Positions 26,564-36,153 of a stretch of 64,000 nucleotides of DNA are shown here, in pieces. The DNA lies in NCBI GenBank assembly GCA_016711045.1, contig JADJTT010000007.1, positions 186,001 to 250,000 on the forward strand. The letters are read 5' to 3'. The position numbers and the translations under genes were made by a program. The first letter of the stretch is position 1, and the number at the start of each line of letters is the position of its first letter. The stretch comes from Saprospirales bacterium (GTDB lineage Bacteria > Bacteroidota > Bacteroidia > Chitinophagales > Saprospiraceae). The notes below the pieces were generated by a model. The model was not told where the DNA came from, did no database searches, and saw only the letters and a program-made list of their open reading frames with translations.

Positions 26564-27148
26564 TCAATGTAAAGCCGCCCTTATCTCCAGCCCATCGATA
26601 ATCTCCGATTCTTGCTCGACCCACCATTCCAGGCGATTGTACACTTGATCTTCGGGGAAATAATTCAAGGCCATTTTGACGTAGATATGGCCGTGTTTGG
26701 CTTCGGAGGTCCACAGCATTTTGTAGAAGCGTTTCAGTGCACCTTCTTCCAGCGCTTCTTCTACCAGGCGGAAACGCTCAGCGCCGCGGGTTTCGACGAT
26801 GGAGCCGATGAGGAGGCGGTCGAGAAAGCGCTCGAGACGGCCGGAGTGACAGCGTTTCAGGAGCTGCTTCATATACAGATCTTCCGGGATCTGGTGCGCC
26901 AATTGAATGCCCCTTTCCGCCAGGACGGCATACACATCGCGGAAATGCTCCATTTCTTCCAGGGCCGTTTCAATGAGTTCGGGGATGATCTCCACGCGAT
27001 CGGGGTATTTGGCTACCATGCTGAGGGCCATAGCCGAAGCTTTGCGCTCACAATCGGCATGATCCTGCAGGAACGAATCGAAATCGGCCATCACGGCTTT
27101 TATCCATTCGGGCTTGGAGGGGGTAGCGACGTCGAGGTTGAGTTTCAT
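26564..27148 (-). CDS. miaE: tRNA-(ms2io6A)-hydroxylase
   Basis: MiaE hydroxylates the isopentenyl group of ms2i6A37 in tRNAs using a carboxylate-bridged di-iron centre. The 194-residue all-helical ferritin-like protein shows the expected iron ligands spread over four helices: E in DCERKASA, E-x-x-H in LEEMEHF, E in VETRGAERF, and E-x-x-H in SEAKHGHIYV. Length is normal for the family. It is divergent from mrp across a word-repeat region. Confidence 0.92.
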   Translation of the reverse strand: MKLNLDVATPSKPEWIKAVMADFDSFLQDHADCERKASAMALSMVAKYPDRVEIIPELIETALEEMEHFRDVYAVLAERGIQLAHQIPEDLYMKQLLKRCHSGRLERFLDRLLIGSIVETRGAERFRLVEEALEEGALKRFYKMLWTSEAKHGHIYVKMALNYFPEDQVYNRLEWWVEQESEIIDGLEIRAALH

Positions 27149-27152
27149 GGTT

Positions 27153-27311
27153 GGTGAAGAGTGAAGGGTGAAGAGTGAGGGGTCTCAGGGCGAATATACT
27201 GAATCGAAGAATAAAAACACTGCATGCGGAGATGGCGCAAACTCCTTCACTTGAAATTTGTTTAACTTTGTGCGAGCAAAAAAATCTCTTCACCCTTCAC
27301 TCTTCACCCTT
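27153..27311. repeat. Inverted GAAGAGTGAAGGGT word repeat in a divergent promoter region
   Basis: Left arm 27153-27182 and right arm 27286-27311 are complementary over about 24 bases. A perfect -7 box TAACTTTG (27263-27270) for mrp lies between them, placing the right arm in the mrp leader, 12 bases before the ATG. Confidence 0.7.
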
Positions 27312-27322
27312 TACTGAAAATC

Positions 27323-28417
27323 ATGATTGAAGAATCAAAGATACAACAAGCCCTCTCTACCGTGCGTGACCCAAAGACCGGGCAGGACCTCCTGACGGTC
27401 AAGATGATCGAGGATCTGAAGATACAGGACAACCAGGTCAACTTTACGTTGGTGCTGCCGTCCCTGAGCGTCGACTATAAATTCGATTTGCATAACGCCA
27501 TTACGCAGGCGATACAGGCCGTTTATCCGGAAGCCGAAGTGAATATACACATGTCGGCCCGGGCGCAGAGCGCGAACCAGCCTAATAGCAACGTGCCGCA
27601 TATCAAGAATATCATTGCAGTGGCGTCGGGGAAAGGAGGTGTGGGGAAATCCACCGTATCGGCCAATTTGGCGTTGGGATTGAAAGAACTGGGCGCCAAA
27701 GTGGGTTTGCTCGATGCCGATCTATACGGCCCCTCTATGCCTACTATGCTGGGCTTGAATGGGCAACGGCCTCAGATCCAGGACATAGGCGGACGGCCGA
27801 AGATTATTCCGCTCAGGGCGCATGGGATGCCGGTCATGTCGATCGGCTTCATTATTGAGCCTGAGCAGGCAGTGGTGCTGCGTGGTCCGCGGCTGGCAGC
27901 TATTATCCAGCAATTTTTCAATGATGTGCTTTGGGAAGAACTCGACTACCTGATTGTAGACCTCCCTCCGGGCACCGGTGATATCCAGCTCACATTGGTG
28001 CAAACCGTCCCGGTGACCGGCGCTGTCATGGTGACGACCCCGCAGGACGTGGCCGTAGCAGACGCCATCAAGGCCATGAATATGTTCCGCATGCCGAATG
28101 TCGACGTACCCATTCTCGGCGTGGTAGAGAATATGGCCTGGTTCACTCCAGCCGAATTGCCCGATAACAAATACTTTATCTTTGGAGAAGGTGGCGGTAA
28201 GAAGCTCGCGAAAATGGCTGAATCCATGCTCCTGGGGCAGATTCCCATCGTGCAAAGCATTCGGGAAGCCGGCGATGAAGGTACCCCCATCATCTTACGA
28301 AACGAACCCATTACCCACAAGGCTTTCCTTGAAGTAGCGGAGAATGTAGCCCGGCAGACGGCGGTGCGCAATGAACTTTTGGGGCCTACCCAAATTGTGA
28401 AAATAACGACGGGGTAA
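27323..28417 (+). CDS. mrp: Mrp/NBP35-family iron-sulfur carrier ATPase without cysteines
   Basis: The 364-residue protein has an N-terminal MIP18/DUF59-like domain (about 1-85) and a deviant Walker A P-loop GKGGVGKST (103-111), then LLDADLYGPSMP and DLPPGTGD, the Mrp/ApbC hallmarks. These proteins carry Fe-S clusters and hydrolyse ATP. The usual C-terminal CxxC cluster site is replaced by FTPAELPDNKYFIFGEGGG, and there is not one Cys in the protein. A -7 box TAACTTTG lies at 27263. A NifU-domain gene follows 21 bases after the stop and could provide the thiols. Annotated function is by family; Fe-S binding here is uncertain. Confidence 0.93.
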   Translation: MIEESKIQQALSTVRDPKTGQDLLTVKMIEDLKIQDNQVNFTLVLPSLSVDYKFDLHNAITQAIQAVYPEAEVNIHMSARAQSANQPNSNVPHIKNIIAVASGKGGVGKSTVSANLALGLKELGAKVGLLDADLYGPSMPTMLGLNGQRPQIQDIGGRPKIIPLRAHGMPVMSIGFIIEPEQAVVLRGPRLAAIIQQFFNDVLWEELDYLIVDLPPGTGDIQLTLVQTVPVTGAVMVTTPQDVAVADAIKAMNMFRMPNVDVPILGVVENMAWFTPAELPDNKYFIFGEGGGKKLAKMAESMLLGQIPIVQSIREAGDEGTPIILRNEPITHKAFLEVAENVARQTAVRNELLGPTQIVKITTG

Positions 28418-28438
28418 TTTAGTTTTCAAAAAAAAAAT

Positions 28439-28696
28439 ATGTCAAATCCGACCCTTCAACAGAAAGATCTTTTGATTCGCGTGAATGAAGCACTAGAGAC
28501 CATCCGTCCTCACCTGGCGGTAGATGGGGGAGATGTAGAGGTCATAGAAGTGACCGCAGACAACCGCGTGCTGATCAAGTGGGTGGGCAACTGCATCAAC
28601 TGCTCCATGTCGGCAATGACCTTGAAGGCAGGGATCGAACAGGCGATAAAGGGGAAGATCCCGGAAATTGTAAGTGTTGAAGCAGTAAATGGTTAG
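28439..28696 (+). CDS. NifU C-terminal domain (Nfu-type) iron-sulfur scaffold protein
   Basis: The 85-residue protein is a stand-alone Nfu domain. It has RPHLAVDGGDVEVIEV and the cluster-binding C52-x-x-C55 in WVGNCINCSMSAMT. Nfu dimers hold a bridging Fe-S cluster through these thiols and hand it to target enzymes. The position directly after the cysteine-free mrp, with a 21-base gap, suggests they work as a pair. It is followed seven bases later by pyrF. Confidence 0.93.
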   Translation: MSNPTLQQKDLLIRVNEALETIRPHLAVDGGDVEVIEVTADNRVLIKWVGNCINCSMSAMTLKAGIEQAIKGKIPEIVSVEAVNG

Positions 28697-28703
28697 TTTT
28701 TGA

Positions 28704-29513
28704 ATGACCCGACAAGAACTTATTACTCAAATCAAGCAGAAGCGTTCGTTCCTCTGCGTAGGCCTCGATCCGGAGTTGGAGCGCATTCCTACGCATCTAC
28801 ACGGGGCCGACGATCCTGTTTTTGAATTCAACAAAGTCATTATCGACGCCACCAAGGATCTTTGCGTGGCGTATAAGCCCAATCTGGCTTTTTACGAAAG
28901 TCAGGGCTCCAAAGGCTGGGCTACGCTCGAGAAGACCCTGGACTATATTCCTTCCGACTGTTTCACTATCGCCGATGCCAAGCGCGGCGATATCGGAAAC
29001 ACCTCCCGGCTCTATGCCAAAGCTTTTTTTGAGACTTTCGACTTCGATGCCATCACCGTAGCGCCCTATATGGGCTCCGATAGTGTGGAACCCTTTCTGG
29101 AGTTTTCGGGCAAGTGGGTCATCCTGCTCGGGCTGACCTCCAATAAAGGTAGCGCCGATTTTCAACTGCAAGCTACGCATAACGGGGAGCCCTTATATGC
29201 CGAAGTATTGCGCAAAGCACAGGAGTGGGGGAGTCCCGACAACCTGATGTTCGTCATTGGCGCGACGCATCCTTCCAAACTGGCGGAGATCCGTGAGATA
29301 GCGCCCGATCATTTCTTTCTCGTACCCGGCGTAGGCGCCCAGGGTGGCGACCTCCAGGCTGTTATGCGCTATGGGATGAATGCCAATTGTGGGTTACTCG
29401 TGAATTCCTCTCGAGGGATCATTTATGCAGGCAAAGGGGAGGATTTTGGGGAGAAAGCGAGAGCGGCGGCGGAGGCTATTCAAAAAGAGATGGGAGACAA
29501 AATTGGAGCATAG
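28704..29513 (+). CDS. pyrF: Orotidine-5'-phosphate decarboxylase, group 2
   Basis: PyrF decarboxylates OMP to UMP, the last step of pyrimidine synthesis. The 269-residue protein is of the longer group 2 type, with FLCVGLDPELERIP, the catalytic DAKRGDIGNTS (91-101), TVAPYMGSDSVEP, and the C-terminal phosphate site LVPGVGAQGGD. It is seven bases behind the Nfu gene, so the three genes mrp-nfu-pyrF are probably one transcript. Confidence 0.95.
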   Translation: MTRQELITQIKQKRSFLCVGLDPELERIPTHLHGADDPVFEFNKVIIDATKDLCVAYKPNLAFYESQGSKGWATLEKTLDYIPSDCFTIADAKRGDIGNTSRLYAKAFFETFDFDAITVAPYMGSDSVEPFLEFSGKWVILLGLTSNKGSADFQLQATHNGEPLYAEVLRKAQEWGSPDNLMFVIGATHPSKLAEIREIAPDHFFLVPGVGAQGGDLQAVMRYGMNANCGLLVNSSRGIIYAGKGEDFGEKARAAAEAIQKEMGDKIGA

Positions 29514-29574
29514 CTTAATATGATAATTTACCCAATAATTTGGTAAATTTAAGGGCAACAAAAAGCCCTGCGAA

Positions 29575-31146
29575 ATGAGATCCTACCTCCTTCTCCTGAT
29601 TTCCTTTCTCCTTACTCCATTCCTCTTTCTTCATGCACAATCCGGCACACTCGATCCGACCTTTGGTACAGGAGGCGTGACGATCACTCCTGTAAGCGTT
29701 GGGTATGACGCGGGCTATGGCCTGGCCATCCAGCCTGATGGAAAGATACTCGTCTCGGGCGAAAGTCAGAACGGGACGACCGAAGGAGATTACGACGTCA
29801 CTCTGGTGCGCTATAAAGCGGACGGGAGCCTCGACGCCGGGTTTGGAAATGGCGGTATCGTCGTCAAGCATATCAGCAATGGCTGGGACCTCAGCGGCTC
29901 CGTGCTGGTTCAACCAGACGGGATGATCGTAGTGGGTGGCCAATGCTGGTCGGGATCGACCTACGACTTTGTGGCCCTGCGCTACAAGGCAGATGGGTCT
30001 CCGGACAATGCGTTTGGCAATGGAGGTATGGTGAAGATCCCCGTCGGGTCATCGCAAGACAACGCCTGGGATTGTGCCTTGCAGCCTGATGGGAAGATAT
30101 TGCTGGTGGGCCCGGTGATCAACGGTTCCAATTATGCCTTCGGGGTGGTTCGGTTAAATACAAACGGCACGATGGACAACAACTTTGGCAATGGAGGCAA
30201 GGTGATTACGTCGGTAGGACCTGCCGACGACTTTTCCTGGTCCTGTGCAGTCCAACCGGATGGAAAGATCCTGGTTGCCGGCCGTACTGTGACCAACAAT
30301 GTGCCGGCCTTTGCGCTGGTGCGGTACAAACCTGACGGCACCCTGGATAGTAGTTTTGGAAACGGAGGCAAAGTGAAGACCACGGTCGGAGGCGTCTCTG
30401 ACCGTGGCCGGGTAGTGGTCGTCCAGCCGGATGGAAAGATTCTGGTAGGCGGTACGAGCACCATCGCAGGATCCGATGATTTTGCCGTGGTGCGGTATAA
30501 ATCCGATGGCACCCTGGATCCTACCTTTGGCAACAATGGTATCGTAACGACCCCTGTGGGAACCGGAGAAGATGTGTTGTGGGATGTGGTCATAGAGCCC
30601 ACCGGGAAGATCATCGCAGCCGGATATGGCATCAATCCGGTGACCGGCTATGATTTTGCCCTGGTAAAATTCAAGGCAAACGGCACGCTGGATACCTCCT
30701 TTGGGCTCAATGGTATCGCGTTTGGCCCTATAAGTGCCGGTAGCGATTTCGCGAATGCCGTAGCGCTCCAGGACGACGGCAAGATCGTTATGGCAGGTAC
30801 GAGGGTGGGCACGAGTTACGATATCGCCGTGGCGAGATTCGAGAACACGCTGACCGGGGTGTTTTCACTAATAGGAGCGGATGCGATCAGCTTGTTCGAG
30901 TGTTTCCCCGATCCATTTGAGGCGGCTACACAAGTGCATTTTCAGCTCGAACAGGCAGGCTTTGTGATCCTCACCGTACATGACCTATCGGGACGAGCAG
31001 TTGCGAGGTTGGTGAGCGAACGGTTGGCGTCCGGAAGGCATACGAGAACCTTTGACGCAAATGGCTTATTGCCAGGGTTGTATGTGTTCAGATTGCAGGT
31101 AGAGGGGGTGGAGCGAAGCATAAAGGCGGTTAGGGTAGGGGGATAG
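29575..31146 (+). CDS. Secreted delta-60 repeat protein with degenerate T9SS sorting domain
   Basis: The 523-residue protein has a signal peptide (about 1-21). Seven or so tandem repeats of about 55 residues follow, each with LDxxFGxxG and a QPDGKIL(V/L) core with ALxRYKxDG. This is the delta-60 repeat, thought to form a beta-propeller-like structure. The last 80 residues resemble a type A T9SS sorting domain, although the usual FPNPF is CFPDPF. Secretion to the surface is therefore likely. The DNA repeats are similar enough for recombination to change copy number. Function is unknown. Confidence 0.85.
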   Translation: MRSYLLLLISFLLTPFLFLHAQSGTLDPTFGTGGVTITPVSVGYDAGYGLAIQPDGKILVSGESQNGTTEGDYDVTLVRYKADGSLDAGFGNGGIVVKHISNGWDLSGSVLVQPDGMIVVGGQCWSGSTYDFVALRYKADGSPDNAFGNGGMVKIPVGSSQDNAWDCALQPDGKILLVGPVINGSNYAFGVVRLNTNGTMDNNFGNGGKVITSVGPADDFSWSCAVQPDGKILVAGRTVTNNVPAFALVRYKPDGTLDSSFGNGGKVKTTVGGVSDRGRVVVVQPDGKILVGGTSTIAGSDDFAVVRYKSDGTLDPTFGNNGIVTTPVGTGEDVLWDVVIEPTGKIIAAGYGINPVTGYDFALVKFKANGTLDTSFGLNGIAFGPISAGSDFANAVALQDDGKIVMAGTRVGTSYDIAVARFENTLTGVFSLIGADAISLFECFPDPFEAATQVHFQLEQAGFVILTVHDLSGRAVARLVSERLASGRHTRTFDANGLLPGLYVFRLQVEGVERSIKAVRVGG

Positions 31147-31194
31147 ATAATAGTAAATATTCCTATCTTGACGTCCAGCTACCTGGCAATATCT

Positions 31195-31926
31195 ATGGAA
31201 CCCAAGCTCAGTCTGATCATTCCTGTGTATAACGCAGCGTCTTTTATTCTCGATACACTCACGCGGTTAACCGGGTGGAAACGCGATATTGATTATGCCG
31301 TCCAAATTATTTTGGTCAATGACGGTAGCCGTGATGCGACCCGATCCCTGATTGAAAACTATATTCAAATGCAAGACCCTTCCATGGAGATCTGCTCTTA
31401 TGAGGTGAACCAGGGGAAGGGATTTGCCGTAAAAACAGGAATGTTGGCGGCGGTGGGCAGGTATCGGATTTTCACAGATGCGGATATTCCTTTTGGATTT
31501 GAGGCAATCGACCGGATCTTGTACTATCTCGATTTCAAGGAATTTGATGTGTGTATAGGCAACCGAAAATCAATCAATTCCAAGTATTTTGTCAAGGTGA
31601 GCACGCTCAGAAAGCTGTCGAGTTTGATCTTTACCCTCCTGATTTCCAGGTATGTGGTGACGGGAATAAATGACACCCAGTGCGGCTTAAAAGGGTTTAG
31701 AGCGGAAGTGGCTGATACCCTTTTTCCAACGCTGCGAACCAAAGGATTTGCCTTTGACGTCGAGTTGTTGTATTACAGTTACAAATATGAGTTTGATATA
31801 AAAAGGATCCCGGTCACCTTCGAAGGGAATTATGAGTCTACCATCAATTTGACCAAAAGTTCGGTGCAAATGCTATGGGATATTTTGCGCCTGCCTTTCC
31901 GGTACCATTTTTCAAAAAAGCAATAA
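31195..31926 (+). CDS. Dolichyl-phosphate-type family 2 glycosyltransferase
   Basis: The 243-residue protein resembles bacterial and eukaryotic dolichyl-phosphate glucosyl/mannosyltransferases: SLIIPVYNAASFILDTL at the start, ILVNDGSRDATRSLIENY, GKGFAVKTGMLAA, a TDADIPFG metal site (DAD), and a DTQCGLKGFRAEVA acceptor segment. No transmembrane helices are evident, so it probably works at the inner face of the membrane. A TTG nine codons upstream is in frame but overlaps a likely promoter element (TATCTTGA), so the ATG is chosen. The methyltransferase gene follows after four bases. Confidence 0.88.
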   Translation: MEPKLSLIIPVYNAASFILDTLTRLTGWKRDIDYAVQIILVNDGSRDATRSLIENYIQMQDPSMEICSYEVNQGKGFAVKTGMLAAVGRYRIFTDADIPFGFEAIDRILYYLDFKEFDVCIGNRKSINSKYFVKVSTLRKLSSLIFTLLISRYVVTGINDTQCGLKGFRAEVADTLFPTLRTKGFAFDVELLYYSYKYEFDIKRIPVTFEGNYESTINLTKSSVQMLWDILRLPFRYHFSKKQ

Positions 31927-31930
31927 TTCC

Positions 31931-32635
31931 ATGAAATTGTCGAGGAATTTCACCAATCCTTTTAATTGGATGTTGGACAATTTGGTACCCCCATTTGTCC
32001 GGGATTCAAAAATATTTTCCAAGCCATTACTGTGGTTGCTTTTTGGAAAAAAGACAAAGCTTTTCATGGATTTCAAGGAGAATGCGCTGTCTTTTACCGC
32101 AGAACAAATGGTGGCGTACTACGAGAATCTCTCCGATGTGCATATCAAACGCGAAACGGATTTGAACGAAGAATCCGTAACTTATATCCTGGAAAATATT
32201 GTAGGTGAAACGGTGTTGGATATTGCCTGCGGCAGGGGCTATTTAGCCAATAAAATAGTAGCGCATCTCCCGGTAAAAGTAACGGGTATCGATTTTATTA
32301 TTAATGAAGCATTTAAAAAATCAATAAATCCCACTTTTTTGGTGGGGAATATCGAGCAAATCCCTTTCCCTGACAATCATTTTGACACCGTAATATGCAC
32401 CCATACCCTGGAGCATATTATCGATATTCAAAAAGGCATTGCCGAGTTGAGAAGGGTGTGCAAAAAAAAGCTAATTATTGTACTCCCCAAGCAACGAGAG
32501 TATAAGTATACCTTCGATCTGCACCTGCATTTCTTTCCGTATGAATTTTCTGTTTTAAGACTATTAGACAATAAAGACGGCCATTGTTTTTGCATTAAAA
32601 ACGATTGGGTCTATACGGAAGAAAAGGTGATTTGA
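31931..32635 (+). CDS. Class I SAM-dependent methyltransferase
   Basis: The 234-residue protein has a Methyltransf_11-like core: VLDIACGRGYLANKI (motif I), VTGIDFI, and FDTVICTHTLEHI (motif IV), then ELRRVCKKKLIIVLP. It is four bases behind the dolichyl-phosphate-type glycosyltransferase and probably modifies the same glycan or lipid product (inference). The final codons GTG ATT TGA lie inside a dispersed palindrome, so this repeat supplies the stop codon. Composition is AT-richer than neighbouring core genes. Confidence 0.85.
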   Translation: MKLSRNFTNPFNWMLDNLVPPFVRDSKIFSKPLLWLLFGKKTKLFMDFKENALSFTAEQMVAYYENLSDVHIKRETDLNEESVTYILENIVGETVLDIACGRGYLANKIVAHLPVKVTGIDFIINEAFKKSINPTFLVGNIEQIPFPDNHFDTVICTHTLEHIIDIQKGIAELRRVCKKKLIIVLPKQREYKYTFDLHLHFFPYEFSVLRLLDNKDGHCFCIKNDWVYTEEKVI

Positions 32636-32671
32636 CGGCCGTCGGCCGTCAAATCACTTGGGACTAGTGCG
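32626..32671. repeat. Dispersed palindromic element, copy 2, with tail
   Basis: GTGATTTGACGGCC (32627-32640) and GGCCGTCAAATCAC (32644-32657) pair perfectly around GTC. The tail TTGGGACTAGTGCG follows at 32658-32671. It contains the stop codon of the methyltransferase. Confidence 0.85.
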
Positions 32672-32682
32672 AGGGAAAATAA

Positions 32683-35600
32683 TCATCCTTTCCAAACAGG
32701 CAGTCTCCCGGGCGTATAGGGCGCTCCTGCCTCTTCTAATGCTTTTTCCAGGTTATCTATGCGGTCGTTGAGCTTGTAAAGCACGTCATAAACCGTACCA
32801 AGTCCCGCGGCAACTTCTTTGTACGCCCGTTCAAAGGTGGCAGTCTGGCCAGAAGTAGTGGTCCACAGCGCTTGCGTGAACAGGTTGGCCTTGTCTTTCA
32901 GGGAGGTGCGTCCCTGGCCTTCGAACCGAGGCAGTAAGGGGTCTCCATTCAGCTGCTCGCCAAGTGCTTTCAACTCTTTTTTTAGCATGGCAAGTTCTTG
33001 TAGCATTTCAGGCTTTGTACCTGACGCATCCAACACGGCTTTTTCAAGGTAGGGCAATTGTTCTTGCAGGTAATCACGATGTGCATCGGCAGCCATTACC
33101 GCCCGGGCCATGTCGGCGGCCTTTTTGTTAAACTCGTCCAGGCCTCGCTGATCCTCCGGGGGCAGGCTGGTGATATTTAGCGGACGGCAAACAAACGATT
33201 GGGGATCGACCAATTGCGTGAACGCACCATTTTCATATTTGGAGAGCGAAACTTTGTAGGTGCCCGGTGCGACCATATAGCCCACTTCGGCGGCATCCCA
33301 GGCATAGTCGCTGGAAAAGGGTTTGAGGGATACAGGCCCCACCGGACTGTACCGGAAGTCCCACACCAGGCGTTGAACGCCTGCTGAAAGCGATTTCTTG
33401 ATCTTCCGCACCACCTGTCCTTTTTCATCCGTGATGGTAAAAAGCAGGTAGGGGTCTTCCTCTTCCCGTTCTTTTCGGAGCGTTTCGTAGTTGGGGTGTT
33501 TTACGTCTTTGCCGGCCTTCTGCAATTCTTTTTCCGCTTCCCTGCGCTGGTCCTTCAGCGATTTTGGCTTTTCTTTGAGGTAGTAGGTAAATACAGCCCC
33601 TACTTCCGGATTGGGCGCGGTGTAATAGCTCGCTCCTTGAAATCCGACGCCCGGGAAGCCGAATGGGTCGGCTTGTACGAACATTAGCCCGTCTTCGATC
33701 GGGAAGATGGCGGCTTCCTTTTGCAGCATCTCCGGAGAAATAGTACGGAGCGGGGAGTAATCGTCCAAAATATAAACCCCACGGCCATAGGTGGACACCA
33801 CGAGGTCGTTTTCATCCCGTTGCAGGTCAATATCCATCACGGAAACGGATTTGGGAATACCTGCGGATAGCTTCACCCAGTTGGGTTCCGGAGTGTTGGA
33901 GACAAATACCCCGAACATCGTGCCGACAAAGAGGAGATTCGGATCCACGTGATCTTCTCCCACGGTGTAGGTAGAACCCCATTCGGGTAAATTGGCGTTG
34001 ATGGACGTCCATGTTTTGCCCCCATCGGTGGTCTTCAGCAAATAGGGCTTGTAGTTGCCTGCATTTTGATCCTGACACGCGGCATAAGCCACCATTTTAT
34101 CGTGTTGGGAAGCGATGATGTGGTGGATGCGGGCTTCTTTTGGCACTCCCTCCGCTTGACCAAGCCCCCAGGTTTTGCCTCCGTCCCAGGTGTAGTGGAT
34201 CAGGCCGTCCCCACTACCGGCGTACAGAATCTTTTCATCCAGTGGCGATTCAGCCAGGGTAGTGAGTTGTGCCAGGGATGAAATTCGTGCCATTTCATCG
34301 ATGCTCCAGCTCCGGCCCATCAGGGGCAGGATTTCGGTTGGGACACCCCTGGTCAAATCGGGGCTGATCTCTTGCCAGGTGCTGCCCATATCATCGGAAC
34401 GAAGCACTTTATTTCCTCCGTGGTAGAGGCGCTTGTGATCATGCCTGGAAACGATCAAGGCCGCATCCCAATCAAACCGGTAGGCAGTATCGAGCTCATA
34501 AGGCCGGATATATAACCGTTCCCCACTTTTTTTATCATAGCGTACCAACCCGCCGAATTGTGATTGGGCGTACACGATATTGGGATCTTTCCAGTCTACC
34601 TGGGTTTCAAATCCATCGCCTCCCCAGGTGAAATACCAATCTGCATTGCTTATGCCACCGGAATTGAGGGTGCGCGACGGTCCGCCCAGGCTGTTATTAT
34701 CCTGGGTGCCGATGTAGACGTTGTAGAAAGGCTTAGCGTTATCGGCCGTGACCTTATAGACTTCGGCGATAGGGATATTGGCTTTGAAATCCCAGGTCTT
34801 GCCCATGTCGAACGATTCGTAAACGCCTCCGTCACAACCGGAAAGCAGGTGACGGTTGTCGCTGGGATCGATCCAGAGGGTGTGGTTGTCGACGTGTTTC
34901 TTGTCTTCCCCCAGGACATTCCAGGATTTGCCGCCATCAGTGCTGACGTGGATTAATATATCCATGGCGTAGACCCGGTCCACATCCTTGGTGTCACAGA
35001 ACAGTTTTTGCATGTAGAAAGGGTAAGCCGTATTGTAGCCGCTCTGCTTGGCCCAGCTCGCCCCACGGTCGGTGCTTTTATAGACGCCGCCGTTTTCTTT
35101 GGCTTCCACCACGGCGTAGAGCATATCCGGATTGACTGGGGAAATAGCCATTCCGATCCGGCCCACCATTTCCTGGGGCAGGCCGCCTTTCAGACGGGTC
35201 CAGTGGTTGCCGCCGTCTGTGGTTTTATAAATGGCACTTTCATCGCCTCCAGTAATAACGGTGTAGAGGTGGCGTTGGCGCTGGTGGGCTACGGCGTAGA
35301 GTACATCCGGATCGCGCGGGTCCATGTGGAGTTCCCAGCAGCCGGTGTAGTCGCTGATCGATAGCACCTGCTCCCATGTTTCTCCGCCGTCCTTGGTGCG
35401 GTACACACCCCGGTCTCCTCCTGCTGCCCGGTGTGGGCCATAAGCCGCTACCCAGACGATGTTTGAATTTTCAGGGTGAACGACGATGGCGCCGATCTGT
35501 TCGGACTTACTAAGGCCTTTATTCGTCCAACTTTTGCCGCCATCTGCACTTTTATAGACGCCATCTCCCGGGACGGTATTGGAGTGGCTGTTGTTTTCTC

Positions 35601-35982
35601 CGGTGCCGACCCAGACGATATGCGGATTGCTGGGGTCGATAGTGACCGCGCCCATGGCAAACGAGTTTTGGTCGTCGAAAATAGGGGAGAAGGTGACGCC
35701 CCCGTTTGTGGTCTTCCAGAGCGACCCGTGTGCGGAAGCCGCATAGTATTCGCTATGATCCTGAGGGTTGACGTCGATATCAATGATCCGCCCGCTCGTC
35801 ACAGCCGGGCCAATGGTTCGGAAAGACAGGCCATTGAGCGAGACTGTACTAAGGGATGGAGTTTCTTGAGGCTTAACTTCCTCATTGACATCTTTGGCTT
35901 TTTTTACTTTTCCCTGGGCAAATGCAGGATGTGCATAGCAGCACAGGAATGAAACGGCTAGAAAAAGGAGGAGACGTGTCAT
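32683..35982 (-). CDS. Sortilin/VPS10-like BNR-repeat beta-propeller protein
   Basis: The 1099-residue exported protein has a signal peptide (about 1-23). Some ten Asp-box (BNR) repeats follow between residues 60 and 740, with the form S-x-D-G-G-x-T/S-W (e.g. SADGGKSWTN, TKDGGETWEQ, STDRGASWAK, TTDGGKTWTS). This is the architecture of sortilin/VPS10 propellers and of proteins often loosely annotated as glycosyl hydrolases. A charged region of about 810-850 and a helical C-terminal 150 residues follow. No T9SS sorting domain or glycosidase catalytic motif is seen, so enzymatic activity is unsupported. It is monocistronic and divergent from the next gene. Confidence 0.85.
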   Translation of the reverse strand: MTRLLLFLAVSFLCCYAHPAFAQGKVKKAKDVNEEVKPQETPSLSTVSLNGLSFRTIGPAVTSGRIIDIDVNPQDHSEYYAASAHGSLWKTTNGGVTFSPIFDDQNSFAMGAVTIDPSNPHIVWVGTGENNSHSNTVPGDGVYKSADGGKSWTNKGLSKSEQIGAIVVHPENSNIVWVAAYGPHRAAGGDRGVYRTKDGGETWEQVLSISDYTGCWELHMDPRDPDVLYAVAHQRQRHLYTVITGGDESAIYKTTDGGNHWTRLKGGLPQEMVGRIGMAISPVNPDMLYAVVEAKENGGVYKSTDRGASWAKQSGYNTAYPFYMQKLFCDTKDVDRVYAMDILIHVSTDGGKSWNVLGEDKKHVDNHTLWIDPSDNRHLLSGCDGGVYESFDMGKTWDFKANIPIAEVYKVTADNAKPFYNVYIGTQDNNSLGGPSRTLNSGGISNADWYFTWGGDGFETQVDWKDPNIVYAQSQFGGLVRYDKKSGERLYIRPYELDTAYRFDWDAALIVSRHDHKRLYHGGNKVLRSDDMGSTWQEISPDLTRGVPTEILPLMGRSWSIDEMARISSLAQLTTLAESPLDEKILYAGSGDGLIHYTWDGGKTWGLGQAEGVPKEARIHHIIASQHDKMVAYAACQDQNAGNYKPYLLKTTDGGKTWTSINANLPEWGSTYTVGEDHVDPNLLFVGTMFGVFVSNTPEPNWVKLSAGIPKSVSVMDIDLQRDENDLVVSTYGRGVYILDDYSPLRTISPEMLQKEAAIFPIEDGLMFVQADPFGFPGVGFQGASYYTAPNPEVGAVFTYYLKEKPKSLKDQRREAEKELQKAGKDVKHPNYETLRKEREEEDPYLLFTITDEKGQVVRKIKKSLSAGVQRLVWDFRYSPVGPVSLKPFSSDYAWDAAEVGYMVAPGTYKVSLSKYENGAFTQLVDPQSFVCRPLNITSLPPEDQRGLDEFNKKAADMARAVMAADAHRDYLQEQLPYLEKAVLDASGTKPEMLQELAMLKKELKALGEQLNGDPLLPRFEGQGRTSLKDKANLFTQALWTTTSGQTATFERAYKEVAAGLGTVYDVLYKLNDRIDNLEKALEEAGAPYTPGRLPVWKG

Positions 35983-36153
35983 AGTGGTTGGATTTGTTTA
36001 CCGTGGCCTTAAAAGTAAGGAAAAGTGGGGAATGAATTGTGGAATCTGACACAATCAGAATTCTTTGTTAGGATAAGGTGAAGTAACTTACAGGCTGAAG
36101 CAGTCTGGTTTTAGCAGACCGGATAAAGTGGCGTCTATAAAACCCAGTTCAAG

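Noticed and set aside
31168..31194. TTG start for the dolichyl-phosphate-type glycosyltransferase
   Set aside because: The TTG is part of a likely -7 element (TATCTTGA) and the ATG at 31195 gives the normal family start.
32683..35982. Glycosyl hydrolase identity for the BNR-repeat protein
   Set aside because: Asp-box repeats alone do not indicate catalysis; no catalytic residues of sialidases or other hydrolases were seen.
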